In this document: in pieces, positions 16,687 through 24,962 of the stretch | How the letters are laid out: each line of letters starts with the position of its first letter | Position numbering within the stretch: position 1 is the first letter of the stretch | Assembly: GCA_007693325.1 (NCBI GenBank) | Contig: REDW01000065.1 | Coordinates: forward strand, 1-64,000 | Length of the DNA: 64,000 nt | Origin: Spirochaetaceae bacterium | GTDB taxonomy: Bacteria > Spirochaetota > Spirochaetia > DSM-27196 > PWMO01 | Direction of reading: 5' to 3' | Translations under genes and position numbers: made by a program | The notes under the pieces: generated by a model | Database searches by the model: none | Told to the model about the DNA's origin: nothing | The model's input: only the letters and a program-made list of their open reading frames with translations

Positions 16687-17877
16687 ATGCCGAATTCCAG
16701 TCCAACCGACAAGCCGTTCATTCTCCGCCCTGCACTGCTGTTAGCGATGGTGCTGTTCTTCAACTTTGCCGCACGGGTCGTCTTCTCGCCAATCCTGCCA
16801 ATGATTGAGCAAGAGCTCCTGCTTTCGCACGCGCAGACCGGAACGTTCTTTCTGTTGATCACCTTTGGTTACACGGTGGCCATCCTGCTGTCGGGGTTCC
16901 TTGCGGCGCGCATACAGCACCACCGCGTGATCATAGTCTCAATTGCGGTAGCAGGTGCCGCACTGCTGCTGATATCGGTCTCGCACACACTGCTTCAGAT
17001 TCGCTTAGGGCTGGTGCTGCTGGGGATGGGCGCCGGACTGTACTCGCCGTCGGGAATAGCAACGCTTACCCAGAGTGTCAGCCGGCGTCACTGGGGCAAG
17101 GCGATTGCGATCCACGATCTGGGTCCCAACCTGGCGTTGATTGTGGCGCCGGCGGCGGCAACGCTGTTCATCGGCGGTGCGGGTTGGCGAGCGCTACTGA
17201 CAACTATCGGAGCGTTGTGCCTGCTGACCGCCGGAGCGTTTGCGCTCTTCTCCAGACAGGGCCGCTTTGCAGGGCAGCCGCCCCACCTGGGAAACATCCG
17301 TGCAATTCTCTCGCAGCGGGTGTTCTGGGTTGTAACGCTCTATTTTGCCATTGGCGTTGCCGGAGTACTGGGCATCTTTGCGGTTGTGCCCACTTACCTG
17401 GTATCCGAACGCGGCATGCCGCACGAGTACGCCAATATGCTGGTCAGCGTGTCGCGGCTGACCGTGCTCCCGGTGATCTTCCTTGCCGGCTGGCTGCGCG
17501 ACCGGTTGGGTGAACGTCGGCTGATCGGCGGTGTCGCGTTTGTTACCGGAATGCTGACTCTGGCGCTGGGACTGGCCCCAACCAGGTACCTGCCGGCGGT
17601 TGTGATCCTGCAGCCTACGGTCCTGGCGGCCTTATTCCCGGCCGCGTTCTCGGCTATCGCGGCCATCGGGCCACCGGAGACTCGCAATGTGGCGGTGTCA
17701 CTGATGGTTCCCGGATGCTATATTCTGGGTGGCGGGGTGTTCCCGGCCGTTATGGGCGTACTCGGTGACCAGGGCCGGTTCTTCATCGGCTTTGCGGTAG
17801 TAGGGACAATTGCGCTGCTGAGCCTGCTGTTCCTGCCGCTTCTCACCCTGCCTTCAATGTCTGAAGAATCGCTATGA
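16687..17877 (+). CDS. Major facilitator superfamily transporter
   Basis: The 396-residue polytopic protein has about twelve hydrophobic helices. It carries a recognisable MFS loop 2-3 region (SGFLAARIQHHRVI) and a repeated pattern in the second half (LAGWLRDRLGERRLIGG). Substrate cannot be read from the sequence; the overall style resembles the nitrate/cyanate or sugar-phosphate-type MFS groups, but I would not go further. The ATG at 16687 was chosen over the upstream GTG-like starts because it fits the end of the preceding gene. It lies in a run of closely spaced redox genes. Confidence 0.88.
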   Translation: MPNSSPTDKPFILRPALLLAMVLFFNFAARVVFSPILPMIEQELLLSHAQTGTFFLLITFGYTVAILLSGFLAARIQHHRVIIVSIAVAGAALLLISVSHTLLQIRLGLVLLGMGAGLYSPSGIATLTQSVSRRHWGKAIAIHDLGPNLALIVAPAAATLFIGGAGWRALLTTIGALCLLTAGAFALFSRQGRFAGQPPHLGNIRAILSQRVFWVVTLYFAIGVAGVLGIFAVVPTYLVSERGMPHEYANMLVSVSRLTVLPVIFLAGWLRDRLGERRLIGGVAFVTGMLTLALGLAPTRYLPAVVILQPTVLAALFPAAFSAIAAIGPPETRNVAVSLMVPGCYILGGGVFPAVMGVLGDQGRFFIGFAVVGTIALLSLLFLPLLTLPSMSEESL

Positions 17878-17892
17878 GGAGGTCTACCGCCG

Positions 17893-18261
17893 ATGCTGCA
17901 ACGAAGACAACTATCCGCGACACAGGCTCGCAGCGCAATTGAGAACGGCGATTTCGGCAGCGATGTTATCAACGCCGGTGCGAAAGTGGCGCTGATCCTG
18001 ACCCAGAGCTGGTGCCCTCAGTGGCCGGCAATGCAGAAATGGATGCGCGGTCTGCAGAAAGACGGTAAGCCGGCTGATCACGATATCATCGTGTTCGAGT
18101 TTGTCTACGACGGGGTGGAGTTTGCGCGCGAGTTCACGGCGTTCAAGGAACGCGTTCTGGGCAACAGCTTGATTCCCTATGTGCGCTATTATCGGGACGG
18201 CGTTCTGGTGGATGAAAGCAACTACATCGGTTCGCGCGGCTTCCTGCAGAAACTGAGCTAA
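17893..18261 (+). CDS. Thioredoxin-like fold protein with a single active-site cysteine
   Basis: The 122-residue protein has features of the thioredoxin fold: VALILTQSWCPQWPAM at about residues 31-46, then IIVFEFVYDG, and SLIPYVRYYRDGVLV where the cis-Pro segment would be. The usual CxxC is reduced to a single Cys in WCPQW, so disulfide reductase activity by the classic mechanism is unlikely. It may be a monothiol or a binding protein. The start codon is preceded by GAGGAGGT. It is 15 bases after the MFS gene and 14 bases before the carbonic anhydrase-like gene. Confidence 0.75.
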   Translation: MLQRRQLSATQARSAIENGDFGSDVINAGAKVALILTQSWCPQWPAMQKWMRGLQKDGKPADHDIIVFEFVYDGVEFAREFTAFKERVLGNSLIPYVRYYRDGVLVDESNYIGSRGFLQKLS

Positions 18262-18275
18262 GCGGAGGTTCATCG

Positions 18276-18824
18276 ATGCACAAGATGCAGTTTGGCGCTG
18301 TATGGCCGTATAGGAGCCTGCAGCCGTCGCTTGACCCAAGCGTCTTTGTTGCGCCGGATGCACAGATCATCGGCGATGTCTCCCTGGGACCCCACAGCAG
18401 CGTCTGGTACGGCGTGGTACTGCGCGGTGATATACACTACATCCGCATTGGGACCATGAGCAATATCCAGGACGGCACTATCATCCACGTGACCCGCGAC
18501 ACTCACCCTACGGTAGTTGGCGATTGCGTCACCGTTGGCCACCGCGCAGTGCTGCACGGCTGTACGGTTCACGATTACACGCTGATAGGCATCGGGGCAG
18601 TTGTGCTGGACGGTGCGGTGGTAGAAGAGCGCGCAATGGTAGCCGCCGGCGCGCTGGTGACCCCGGGCACCCGCGTGCCGAGCGGAGCGCTCTACGGCGG
18701 CGTCCCGGCCAGGCAGTTGCGCGCATTGACGCAGGCCGAGATGGACGACTTCAGCGGTTCGGCCGAGCGCTACCGCCGCTATGCCGATGACAGCGCGGCC
18801 TCGCTGCGAAGCGCCGGGCTCTGA
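18276..18824 (+). CDS. Gamma-carbonic anhydrase family hexapeptide-repeat protein
   Basis: The 182-residue left-handed beta-helix protein is of the YrdA/PaaY/gamma-CA family. It shows repeated hexapeptide turns (FVAPDAQIIGDVSLGPHSSVW, in several short steps) and the family metal ligands: His in DTHPTVVGD and the pair in GHRAVLHGC. The C-terminal helix (AEMDDFSGSAERYRRYAD) is usual for the group. Some members are zinc or iron carbonic anhydrases and many have no shown activity. It ends the redox/transport gene run that begins near 15.4 kb. A GCGGAGG ribosome site precedes the ATG. Confidence 0.9.
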   Translation: MHKMQFGAVWPYRSLQPSLDPSVFVAPDAQIIGDVSLGPHSSVWYGVVLRGDIHYIRIGTMSNIQDGTIIHVTRDTHPTVVGDCVTVGHRAVLHGCTVHDYTLIGIGAVVLDGAVVEERAMVAAGALVTPGTRVPSGALYGGVPARQLRALTQAEMDDFSGSAERYRRYADDSAASLRSAGL

Positions 18825-18874
18825 GCCGCAACGTAGCACCACGCGGGACACTTTTGCTTTGCGCTTGCTTGGTG

Positions 18875-18889
18875 TATAGTCTTTACGCA
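18875..18889 (+). promoter_or_regulatory. -10 element abutting the malic enzyme start (possible leaderless mRNA)
   Basis: TATAGT at 18875-18880 is followed by only eight bases before the ATG at 18889, with no ribosome-binding sequence between. A -35 element is not clear (TTTTGC-like at about 17 bases). If this box is used, transcription would start at or within a few bases of the initiation codon. Confidence 0.45.
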
Positions 18890-20232
18890 TGACCGACAAC
18901 CAAAGACTCAAGCAAGCCCAACGTCCACAACAGATATCCAGTGCGCTACACAAGTTCTACCGTGGCAAGATGGAAACGGTTCCCAAGTGCGCGGTGCGCA
19001 AGCTGGATGATTTCTCGGTCTGGTACTCCCCCGGCGTGGCCGCGCCCTGCAGCGACATCTTCGAGAATCCCCAGCTTGTCTACGACTACACCAGCAAGTG
19101 GAATACCGTTGCCGTGATCTCGGACGGCAGCCGCGTGCTGGGCCTGGGCGACATCGGCCCCAAGGCGGGACTGCCGGTAATGGAAGGCAAGGCGCTGCTC
19201 TACAAATACCTCGGCGGCGTTGACGCGGTGCCGATCACGCTGGACACCAAGGATCCCGATGAAATCATCCGTACCGTGCTGCTGCTCCAGCCGGCGTTTG
19301 GCGGCATCAATCTGGAAGATATCGAGCAGCCCAAGTGCTTCCGCATTCTGGATACGCTGCGCCGTGAAGCCGAAATCCCGGTCTGGCACGATGACCAACA
19401 GGGTACGGCCACCGTCACGCTGGCGGCGCTGCTCAACGCACTCAAGCTCACCGGCCGTACCATCGAGAACAGCTCGATTGCATTCATCGGGACCGGCGCG
19501 GCTAACGTTGCCTGCGCACGGCTGATCTTCGGACGCGGGGCAGACCCCGGCGCGTGCTACATGGTCGACAGCCGCGGTATTCTCGGTAGCCACCGGGACG
19601 ATATCAAAGCGCGGCGCAATGAGTTTGCCGAGAAATGGCAGCTGTGCGAGACTACCAACAGCTCCGGGCGCCGCGGCGGCATTGCCGAAGCCATGAAAGG
19701 CGTGGACGTGGTTATCTCGCTCTCCAAGCCTGAGCCCGGCACCATCGAGGGTGACTGGGTAAGATCGATGCGCAGGGACCCGATTGTGTTTGCCTGTGCC
19801 AATCCAACACCGGAAATCTGGCCGTGGGACGCTACCGAAGCCGGCGCCGCGGTTGTTGCCACGGGGCGCAGCGATTTTCCCAACCAGGTCAACAACAGCG
19901 TCTGTTTCCCGGCGATCTTCCGCGGAGCGCTGGACGTCCGCGCGCGTACAATCACCGACGAGATGTGTTTCACCGCCGCTGAGGCGCTTGCCGCGGCCGT
20001 CGAGAAGGAGCTCAGTCCAACACGTATTATTCCGACCATGGAGGAGCGCGCTGTGTTTCCGTTCGTTGCCACCGAGGTGGGCCTCAAGGCACAGGAACAG
20101 GGAGTAGCTCAACTGACGGTTGACCGAGACACGCTGCTGCGTTCAGCCACCGAGATAATTGAGCGGTCGCACCGGCTTACCGGCATGATGATGCAGAATG
20201 GACTCATCGCCGCGCCTGAGGAAGAACTGTAA
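18889..20232 (+). CDS. Malic enzyme (malate to pyruvate, NAD(P)-dependent)
   Basis: The 447-residue protein belongs to the bacterial short malic-enzyme class without a phosphotransacetylase domain. Seen motifs are [34 protein letters not shown] (in parts), the metal-binding [12 protein letters not shown], the Rossmann [12 protein letters not shown] and [12 protein letters not shown]. It decarboxylates malate to pyruvate and would link the TCA cluster of this window to pyruvate and NAD(P)H supply. Cofactor preference is not decided by eye. Its TAA stop overlaps the ATG of the next gene (TAATG), so the flavoprotein downstream is co-translated. Confidence 0.93.
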   Translation: MTDNQRLKQAQRPQQISSALHKFYRGKMETVPKCAVRKLDDFSVWYSPGVAAPCSDIFENPQLVYDYTSKWNTVAVISDGSRVLGLGDIGPKAGLPVMEGKALLYKYLGGVDAVPITLDTKDPDEIIRTVLLLQPAFGGINLEDIEQPKCFRILDTLRREAEIPVWHDDQQGTATVTLAALLNALKLTGRTIENSSIAFIGTGAANVACARLIFGRGADPGACYMVDSRGILGSHRDDIKARRNEFAEKWQLCETTNSSGRRGGIAEAMKGVDVVISLSKPEPGTIEGDWVRSMRRDPIVFACANPTPEIWPWDATEAGAAVVATGRSDFPNQVNNSVCFPAIFRGALDVRARTITDEMCFTAAEALAAAVEKELSPTRIIPTMEERAVFPFVATEVGLKAQEQGVAQLTVDRDTLLRSATEIIERSHRLTGMMMQNGLIAAPEEEL

Positions 20233-21146
20233 TGTACGATCTGGTTATTGTAGGGGCCGGCCCGGCAGGGCTCGCCGCCTCGGCATACGCTATCCGCAAG
20301 AACCTCGGTTTTCTGACTGTTGCCACCGCGCTGGGCGGCAAAGCGCTCTACCGAGTCAGTATTCCCGGTACCACCGAGCATCGCGTGCTGCGCGCGGATC
20401 AGCTGCTGACTGATTTTCGCCGTGAGCTCGAGTACCTCAATGAGCGCTACTGTATTGGAACAGCAGATCGAATCAGCTATCACGACCAGGTCTACACGCT
20501 GCACGTCAGAATCGGCGGCGATACCAGGCAGATTCAGAGCCGTATGGTACTGATCGCTACCGGTACACGAGTGCGCAAACTGGGGGTACCCGGCGAGAGT
20601 GAGTTTGGTGGGCGCGGCCTGGGGTATTCGGCTCTCAGCTACTCCCACCTGCTCAGTGACCGCGATGTGTTTCTCTACGGCGACAGCCAGCGCTCGGTGG
20701 ACTCTGCACTGGAGGTGGCGTTACACGCGCGCTCGGTTGTATTGGTACTGGAACAGATGGGCCGCTATCACGAGATCTACCGCGAAAAACTTCGCGGCGC
20801 GGAAAACGTGACTCTGCTGGAAAACCATACAATCCAGGCGTTCCACGGCGACAACTACTGTCACTCCGTCACGCTGAAAGAACATGACGGTAAGACCGAG
20901 CAGATCAACGCTGACGCCTTCTTCCTGGAGCTGCGCCCGACGCCCAATTCCGAGCTTGTTGCCGAACTGGTCGAGACCGACGAATCCGGGCATATCGTGA
21001 TCGATACGCGCAACCGCACGTCGGCAGCCGGGATCTTCGCCGCCGGTGACGTCACATCAACCGGGTTCGAGCAGTCGCTGATAGCGGTAGGTGAAGGCGC
21101 CAACGCGCTGCTTTCAGCCTACGAGCGGCTGATGTGGGCGGTATGA
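20232..21146 (+). CDS. Thioredoxin-reductase-like FAD/NAD(P) oxidoreductase lacking the redox cysteines
   Basis: The 304-residue flavoprotein has the N-terminal FAD motif LVIVGAGPAGLAAS, a second dinucleotide-binding segment (DVFLYGDSQRSVDSALE) and the C-terminal FAD motif GIFAAGDVTSTGF. Where thioredoxin reductases carry CxxC this protein reads GYSALSYSH, with no Cys. It therefore resembles the cysteine-free relatives such as ferredoxin-NADP reductases of the YumC type or YpdA-like enzymes. Translational coupling to malic enzyme suggests that it uses the NAD(P)H produced there. The electron acceptor is unknown. Confidence 0.85.
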   Translation: MYDLVIVGAGPAGLAASAYAIRKNLGFLTVATALGGKALYRVSIPGTTEHRVLRADQLLTDFRRELEYLNERYCIGTADRISYHDQVYTLHVRIGGDTRQIQSRMVLIATGTRVRKLGVPGESEFGGRGLGYSALSYSHLLSDRDVFLYGDSQRSVDSALEVALHARSVVLVLEQMGRYHEIYREKLRGAENVTLLENHTIQAFHGDNYCHSVTLKEHDGKTEQINADAFFLELRPTPNSELVAELVETDESGHIVIDTRNRTSAAGIFAAGDVTSTGFEQSLIAVGEGANALLSAYERLMWAV

Positions 21147-21778
21147 GTCGCTGCGTCGTTGTGCTGATAACGGTGTGTACTCTGCTTTCGCTACCCGCAG
21201 CCGCAGAGGCAGAGCGCCGCACGCGTGTCGGCCCCGCCGCGCTCTACCATCATGCAGATTTCATATCCGACGCATTTGAGCAAACTAGCGATCCGCCCAC
21301 AATTCCTGACAGCGGAGCAGTCTTTTCGCTCGGCATCGCGCTAACCCACGTCGAGCCGCTATCGGATGTGCTGGGTTTACTGGTTGCGCTGCGCATGGCT
21401 GGGCCGGTGGCGGTTGCCGACGACGGCGGCGGGAGGCCGTTGTCAGACTACAAGTCTCCGAGGGTGGTTGGTGACGGGATTATCGGACTCAGCAGAGTCT
21501 GGGGCCGCGCTGCTACTCCGCAGTTTGACATCGGCGGCGGGCTATATTTTGTGAATCTGATGATCAAAGGCTCTGACGCCAATGTTCCGAGCGTAGACAG
21601 CCGGTTGATCGGCGGACTAGCGGTTGAAGGCGCAGTCGGCCTGCCACTGACAAGCGCAACCGATTTTTTTGTTGCAGGATCTGCCGGCTACGGATTCTTT
21701 CCGCTTACTACCGGAACCCGCCGCACCAGTTCGATCCTGGGAGCAGGACTCACCAGCGGCGTTCAGTTCAGATACTGA
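21143..21778 (+). CDS. Secreted, probably outer-membrane beta-barrel protein of unknown function
   Basis: I do not recognise this family. The 211-residue product has a signal peptide (about 1-24, cleavage near AAAEA-ERR). The mature part has alternating amphipathic strands rich in Gly, and the last residues VQFRY end in Tyr as in outer-membrane barrels. The ATG at 21143 overlaps the upstream stop (ATGA), so it is the third gene of the malic enzyme operon. It converges on the flavodoxin gene with five bases between them. Confidence 0.65.
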   Translation: MSRCVVVLITVCTLLSLPAAAEAERRTRVGPAALYHHADFISDAFEQTSDPPTIPDSGAVFSLGIALTHVEPLSDVLGLLVALRMAGPVAVADDGGGRPLSDYKSPRVVGDGIIGLSRVWGRAATPQFDIGGGLYFVNLMIKGSDANVPSVDSRLIGGLAVEGAVGLPLTSATDFFVAGSAGYGFFPLTTGTRRTSSILGAGLTSGVQFRY

Positions 21779-21783
21779 CCGCG

Positions 21784-22287
21784 TCAACGCTCCAGGCAGG
21801 CACGCAGCTCTGCGGCAAAGCCGCTGACCGCGTCCATGCGGATCCGGTCCACATCCTCGCGCACTTTGGCAACACTATGCATCAGGAATCGGTCAACAAA
21901 CTTGAGCCGGCGCAGCTTGACCGCTCCACCGAGGTCGGCCTGCGCACAAGCGTGCTGCTGCAGCCACTGCGGGTAGGCCATGCCCAGCTGCGTCCTGGCC
22001 TGATCGCCCTCGTACAGGCAGGAGATGAACAGTCCCACCCTGGACCGCAACAGCGTCTCACGCTGCGAATCGCAGAACCTGGGGACATCGGCAACGATGC
22101 GCCCGGCATAGATCGGCCCGCCGATAACAATCAAATCGGCAGCCTGGAGTTGAGCCGGCTCGACGTGAGCCATTTCGCTGAGCAGGACGCGTGTGTCCTG
22201 GTTCTCTTCCAGCAGGTTAGCCAGGCGCCCAGCCGCAGTGGCTGTGGCTCCGTAGCGGGACGCATACACAATCAAAACCGAACACAT
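21784..22287 (-). CDS. Flavodoxin-domain protein (HemG-like)
   Basis: The 167-residue protein starts at MCSVLIVYASRYGATATAA, the flavodoxin phosphate-binding loop. The second FMN loop follows as VIGGPIYAGRI. Length and C-terminal region (FVDRFLMHSVAKVRED) resemble the HemG type of protoporphyrinogen oxidase and related menaquinone-dependent flavodoxins, so a role in haem synthesis is possible but not shown. The ATG at 22287 has CGGAGG nine bases upstream. The gene is divergent from the UPF0173 hydrolase gene. Confidence 0.8.
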   Translation of the reverse strand: MCSVLIVYASRYGATATAAGRLANLLEENQDTRVLLSEMAHVEPAQLQAADLIVIGGPIYAGRIVADVPRFCDSQRETLLRSRVGLFISCLYEGDQARTQLGMAYPQWLQQHACAQADLGGAVKLRRLKFVDRFLMHSVAKVREDVDRIRMDAVSGFAAELRACLER

Positions 22288-22384
22288 GATCCGAAGGCCT
22301 CCGTTGCTGCAGCAGAGAGTACCGCACAGGCGGAGGTGTGTACAGATGCTGAGCCATAGCGGATAATGGGGACGGAGGTACACT

Positions 22385-23056
22385 ATGGGACTCGAGATTA
22401 CTTTCCTGGGCCATTCGGGGTTTCGGCTCTCGGATGGAACTCACGCGCTTGTTATCGACCCGTTTCTCTCCGACAATCCTGTGGCCGCCATGAGCGCCGA
22501 GCAGATCGAATGCGACTACATTGCGCTCACCCACGGCCACGCCGATCACTTTGGTGATACGGTGGAGATCGCCAGGCGCACCAACGCTACGGTGATTGCC
22601 GCATTTGAGATCTGCAATTTCCTGGGAGAACGGGGTGTTACCAGGGTCGAGCCGGGAAACCACGGCGGACGCATACAGACCGACTTTGGCTGGGTGGCGT
22701 TCACCCAAGCTTACCATTCATCGTCCTACGAAGGCCGCTACATGGGAATGCCGGCCGGCCTGGTGATCAGCATGGGAGGACACACGTTCTATCACGCCGG
22801 TGACACCGACCTGTTCAGCGACATGCAGCTGATCGGCGAAATCTATCATCCGGATATCACCGCCGTGCCGATCGGAGACCGCTTCACCATGGGGCCACAA
22901 CTGGCCGCGCGCGCCTGCGACCTGATTGGAGCCGCAACCGCAATCCCGATTCACTACCGCACCTTCAATCTACTGCTCCAGGATGCATCAGAGTTCAAGC
23001 CCAGAACAGCTACCGTACTGGAACTCAACCCCGGCGATACACACCGACTGACATAG
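22385..23056 (+). CDS. UPF0173 metal-dependent hydrolase (metallo-beta-lactamase fold)
   Basis: The 223-residue protein has the beginning MGLEITFLGHSGFRL, the metal site THGHADHFGD near residue 50, His in YHAGDTDLFSDM, and a late His in IPIHYRTF. These are the hallmarks of the YtkL/UPF0173 group, whose physiological substrates are not known. Length is normal for the family. An ACGGAGG ribosome site lies just before the ATG. A GC-rich hairpin follows about 10 bases after the stop. Confidence 0.9.
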   Translation: MGLEITFLGHSGFRLSDGTHALVIDPFLSDNPVAAMSAEQIECDYIALTHGHADHFGDTVEIARRTNATVIAAFEICNFLGERGVTRVEPGNHGGRIQTDFGWVAFTQAYHSSSYEGRYMGMPAGLVISMGGHTFYHAGDTDLFSDMQLIGEIYHPDITAVPIGDRFTMGPQLAARACDLIGAATAIPIHYRTFNLLLQDASEFKPRTATVLELNPGDTHRLT

Positions 23057-23066
23057 CGCGGTGTTA

Positions 23067-23081
23067 CTCGCCGGAGGCGAG
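23067..23081 (+). terminator. Short hairpin after the UPF0173 hydrolase gene, weak terminator candidate
   Basis: CTCGCC (23067-23072) and GGCGAG (23076-23081) pair around a three-base loop, 11 bases after the stop codon. The following bases are GCTTTGGCT, so there is no good T-tract. It could end transcription inefficiently or simply protect the 3' end. Confidence 0.35.
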
Positions 23082-23231
23082 GCTTTGGCTCACTCCATGG
23101 TGCTCCGACTGGTGTTGACCAACCACGTGCCGTACTCGAGCTGTGCCTAATGAGTGCGGTCTCCGGTTTGACCGTTACCCATATACCACCCAGATTGACT
23201 GCATCCCTTTCTGACGGCTACACTACACGCA

Positions 23232-24839
23232 ATGCAACAGAAAGACCGAAATTTCACCGGTTTTGGTTTGAACATGAACCCCGTTGTATCAATAACCAGC
23301 GGGTTGTTCATTTTGCTGTTTTCCTTGTACGCGCTTTTCCGGCTGGAGCAGGTCAGCGAGCTCTTTGAGAGTATCAATGACTTTGTGATAAGCAACTTCG
23401 ACTGGGTATTCATCTTCAGCAGCAACGCTTTCATTGTCGTGGGTATTGGCCTCGCGCTTTCCAAGCTCGGGCTTGTTAAGATCGGCGGTCTCGATAGCGA
23501 GCCGGAGTTCTCCAATTTTGCGTGGTATTCCATGCTCATATCCGCCGGCATGGGCATAGGCTTGATGTTCTGGGCAGTGGGGGAGCCGCTGACACACTAT
23601 GTTGTGGAGCCTCCCATTTTTGCCGGTTCTGACTCCGCGGTTGCTGCTATGGCATCGACTTTTCTACACTGGGGTCTGCATCCGTGGGGAATATACGCCA
23701 TGGTTGCATTGGGATTGGCCTACTTTGCGTTTAACAAGAAACTGCCACTGTCTTTTCGGTCCCTCTTCTACCCATTCTTCGGAGAAAGAATACACGGCGT
23801 ACTCGGTGATTTCGCAGATATTTTTGCGGTACTGGCCACTATGTTCGGGCTGGCTACCTCTTTGGGCCTGGGTACGATGCAGATAAACAGCGGACTCGAT
23901 TACATGTTTGGCACGGGAACGAATGTAGGTATACAGGTCGGGATTATCGCCGGTGTTACGTTGCTGGCATTAGTGTCCGTGATGGCCGGCATAAACAAGG
24001 GGGTCAGGTTCTTATCGGAGATCAATATCAAGCTCGCTTTTGTCTTCATGCTGCTGGTGTTCCTGTTGGGCCCGACCGTGTATATCTTGAGGCTTTTCAT
24101 AAGCTCTACCGGCTTCTACTTCGGTAGACTCGCAGAGTACGCGGCTTTCTTGAGTCTGAATGGAGACTCGGACTGGCAGGGTGAGTGGACAATCTTCTAT
24201 TTGGCCTGGTGGATATCATGGTCTCCTTTTGTAGGGATGTTCATTGCCCGGATTTCAAAAGGACGAACGATACGCGAGTTCATGCTCGCAGTCTTGCTTC
24301 TCCCTACGCTTGTATCCTTTTTCTGGCTGTCGGTGTTCGGCGGGACTGCCATTCAACTAGACGGCGTTTTCGGAGGAGCCTTGTTCGAGACGGTACAGGC
24401 CAACTACTCGATTGCGCTATTCGAGATGGTGGATCTGCTGCATATACCCCTGTTGCCCGGCTTAGTCCGCGTGCTGCTGTTTATCGTCATTACAGCACTG
24501 GTAATGTCGTTTTTTATTACGTCCTCGGATTCGGGTTCGCTCGTTGTTGACAAGCTCACCTCGGGTGGCGTGATGCACTCGCCCAGGCATCAGCGGGCTT
24601 TTTGGGCGGTCCTGGAAGGTTTGCTGGCTGCAACGCTTCTGGTCATAGGTGGCGAAGTGGCTCTGTTTACGCTGCAGACGGCGGTCATTACGGCTGGACT
24701 GCCGTTGGCCATAATGCTGGTCGTGATGTCGGTAGCGTTGGTCAAGGATATTATCCAAACGCACTCGAAACAGGACACAATCACGCGAAAGAAGAAATTC
24801 AGGGAACTACTTGCGGAGTTCGAAGGGCCGGCCTCCTGA
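23232..24839 (+). CDS. BCCT-family (betaine/carnitine/choline) transporter
   Basis: The 535-residue protein has about twelve helices. It shows the family glycine stretch SAGMGIGLMFWAVGEP near residue 100 and the helix-8 signature WWISWSPFVGMFIARISKGR near residue 320. BCCT carriers take up compatible solutes such as glycine betaine, usually with sodium ions. The glycine-stretch form GMGIG is common in sodium-coupled betaine carriers, but the substrate is not settled. Base composition is lower in GC than neighbouring genes: the line 24061-24120 has 30 of 60 GC against 34 of 60 in sdhB at 41701-41760. It is monocistronic. Confidence 0.92.
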   Translation: MQQKDRNFTGFGLNMNPVVSITSGLFILLFSLYALFRLEQVSELFESINDFVISNFDWVFIFSSNAFIVVGIGLALSKLGLVKIGGLDSEPEFSNFAWYSMLISAGMGIGLMFWAVGEPLTHYVVEPPIFAGSDSAVAAMASTFLHWGLHPWGIYAMVALGLAYFAFNKKLPLSFRSLFYPFFGERIHGVLGDFADIFAVLATMFGLATSLGLGTMQINSGLDYMFGTGTNVGIQVGIIAGVTLLALVSVMAGINKGVRFLSEINIKLAFVFMLLVFLLGPTVYILRLFISSTGFYFGRLAEYAAFLSLNGDSDWQGEWTIFYLAWWISWSPFVGMFIARISKGRTIREFMLAVLLLPTLVSFFWLSVFGGTAIQLDGVFGGALFETVQANYSIALFEMVDLLHIPLLPGLVRVLLFIVITALVMSFFITSSDSGSLVVDKLTSGGVMHSPRHQRAFWAVLEGLLAATLLVIGGEVALFTLQTAVITAGLPLAIMLVVMSVALVKDIIQTHSKQDTITRKKKFRELLAEFEGPAS

Positions 24840-24962
24840 TAGAACTGTCCGATACGAACTTCAGTCGACGCTGGATACCTGCGAATCCGTTGTACGTTAC
24901 ATAAGGTGCTGCCGCTCGACATCCCGGAGATTAGCGGTCTCAGGCTTGCCGGCCCGCTTCGG

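Noticed and set aside
18946-20112. Long minus-strand frame opposite malic enzyme
   Set aside because: Malic enzyme is unambiguous; this is a shadow.
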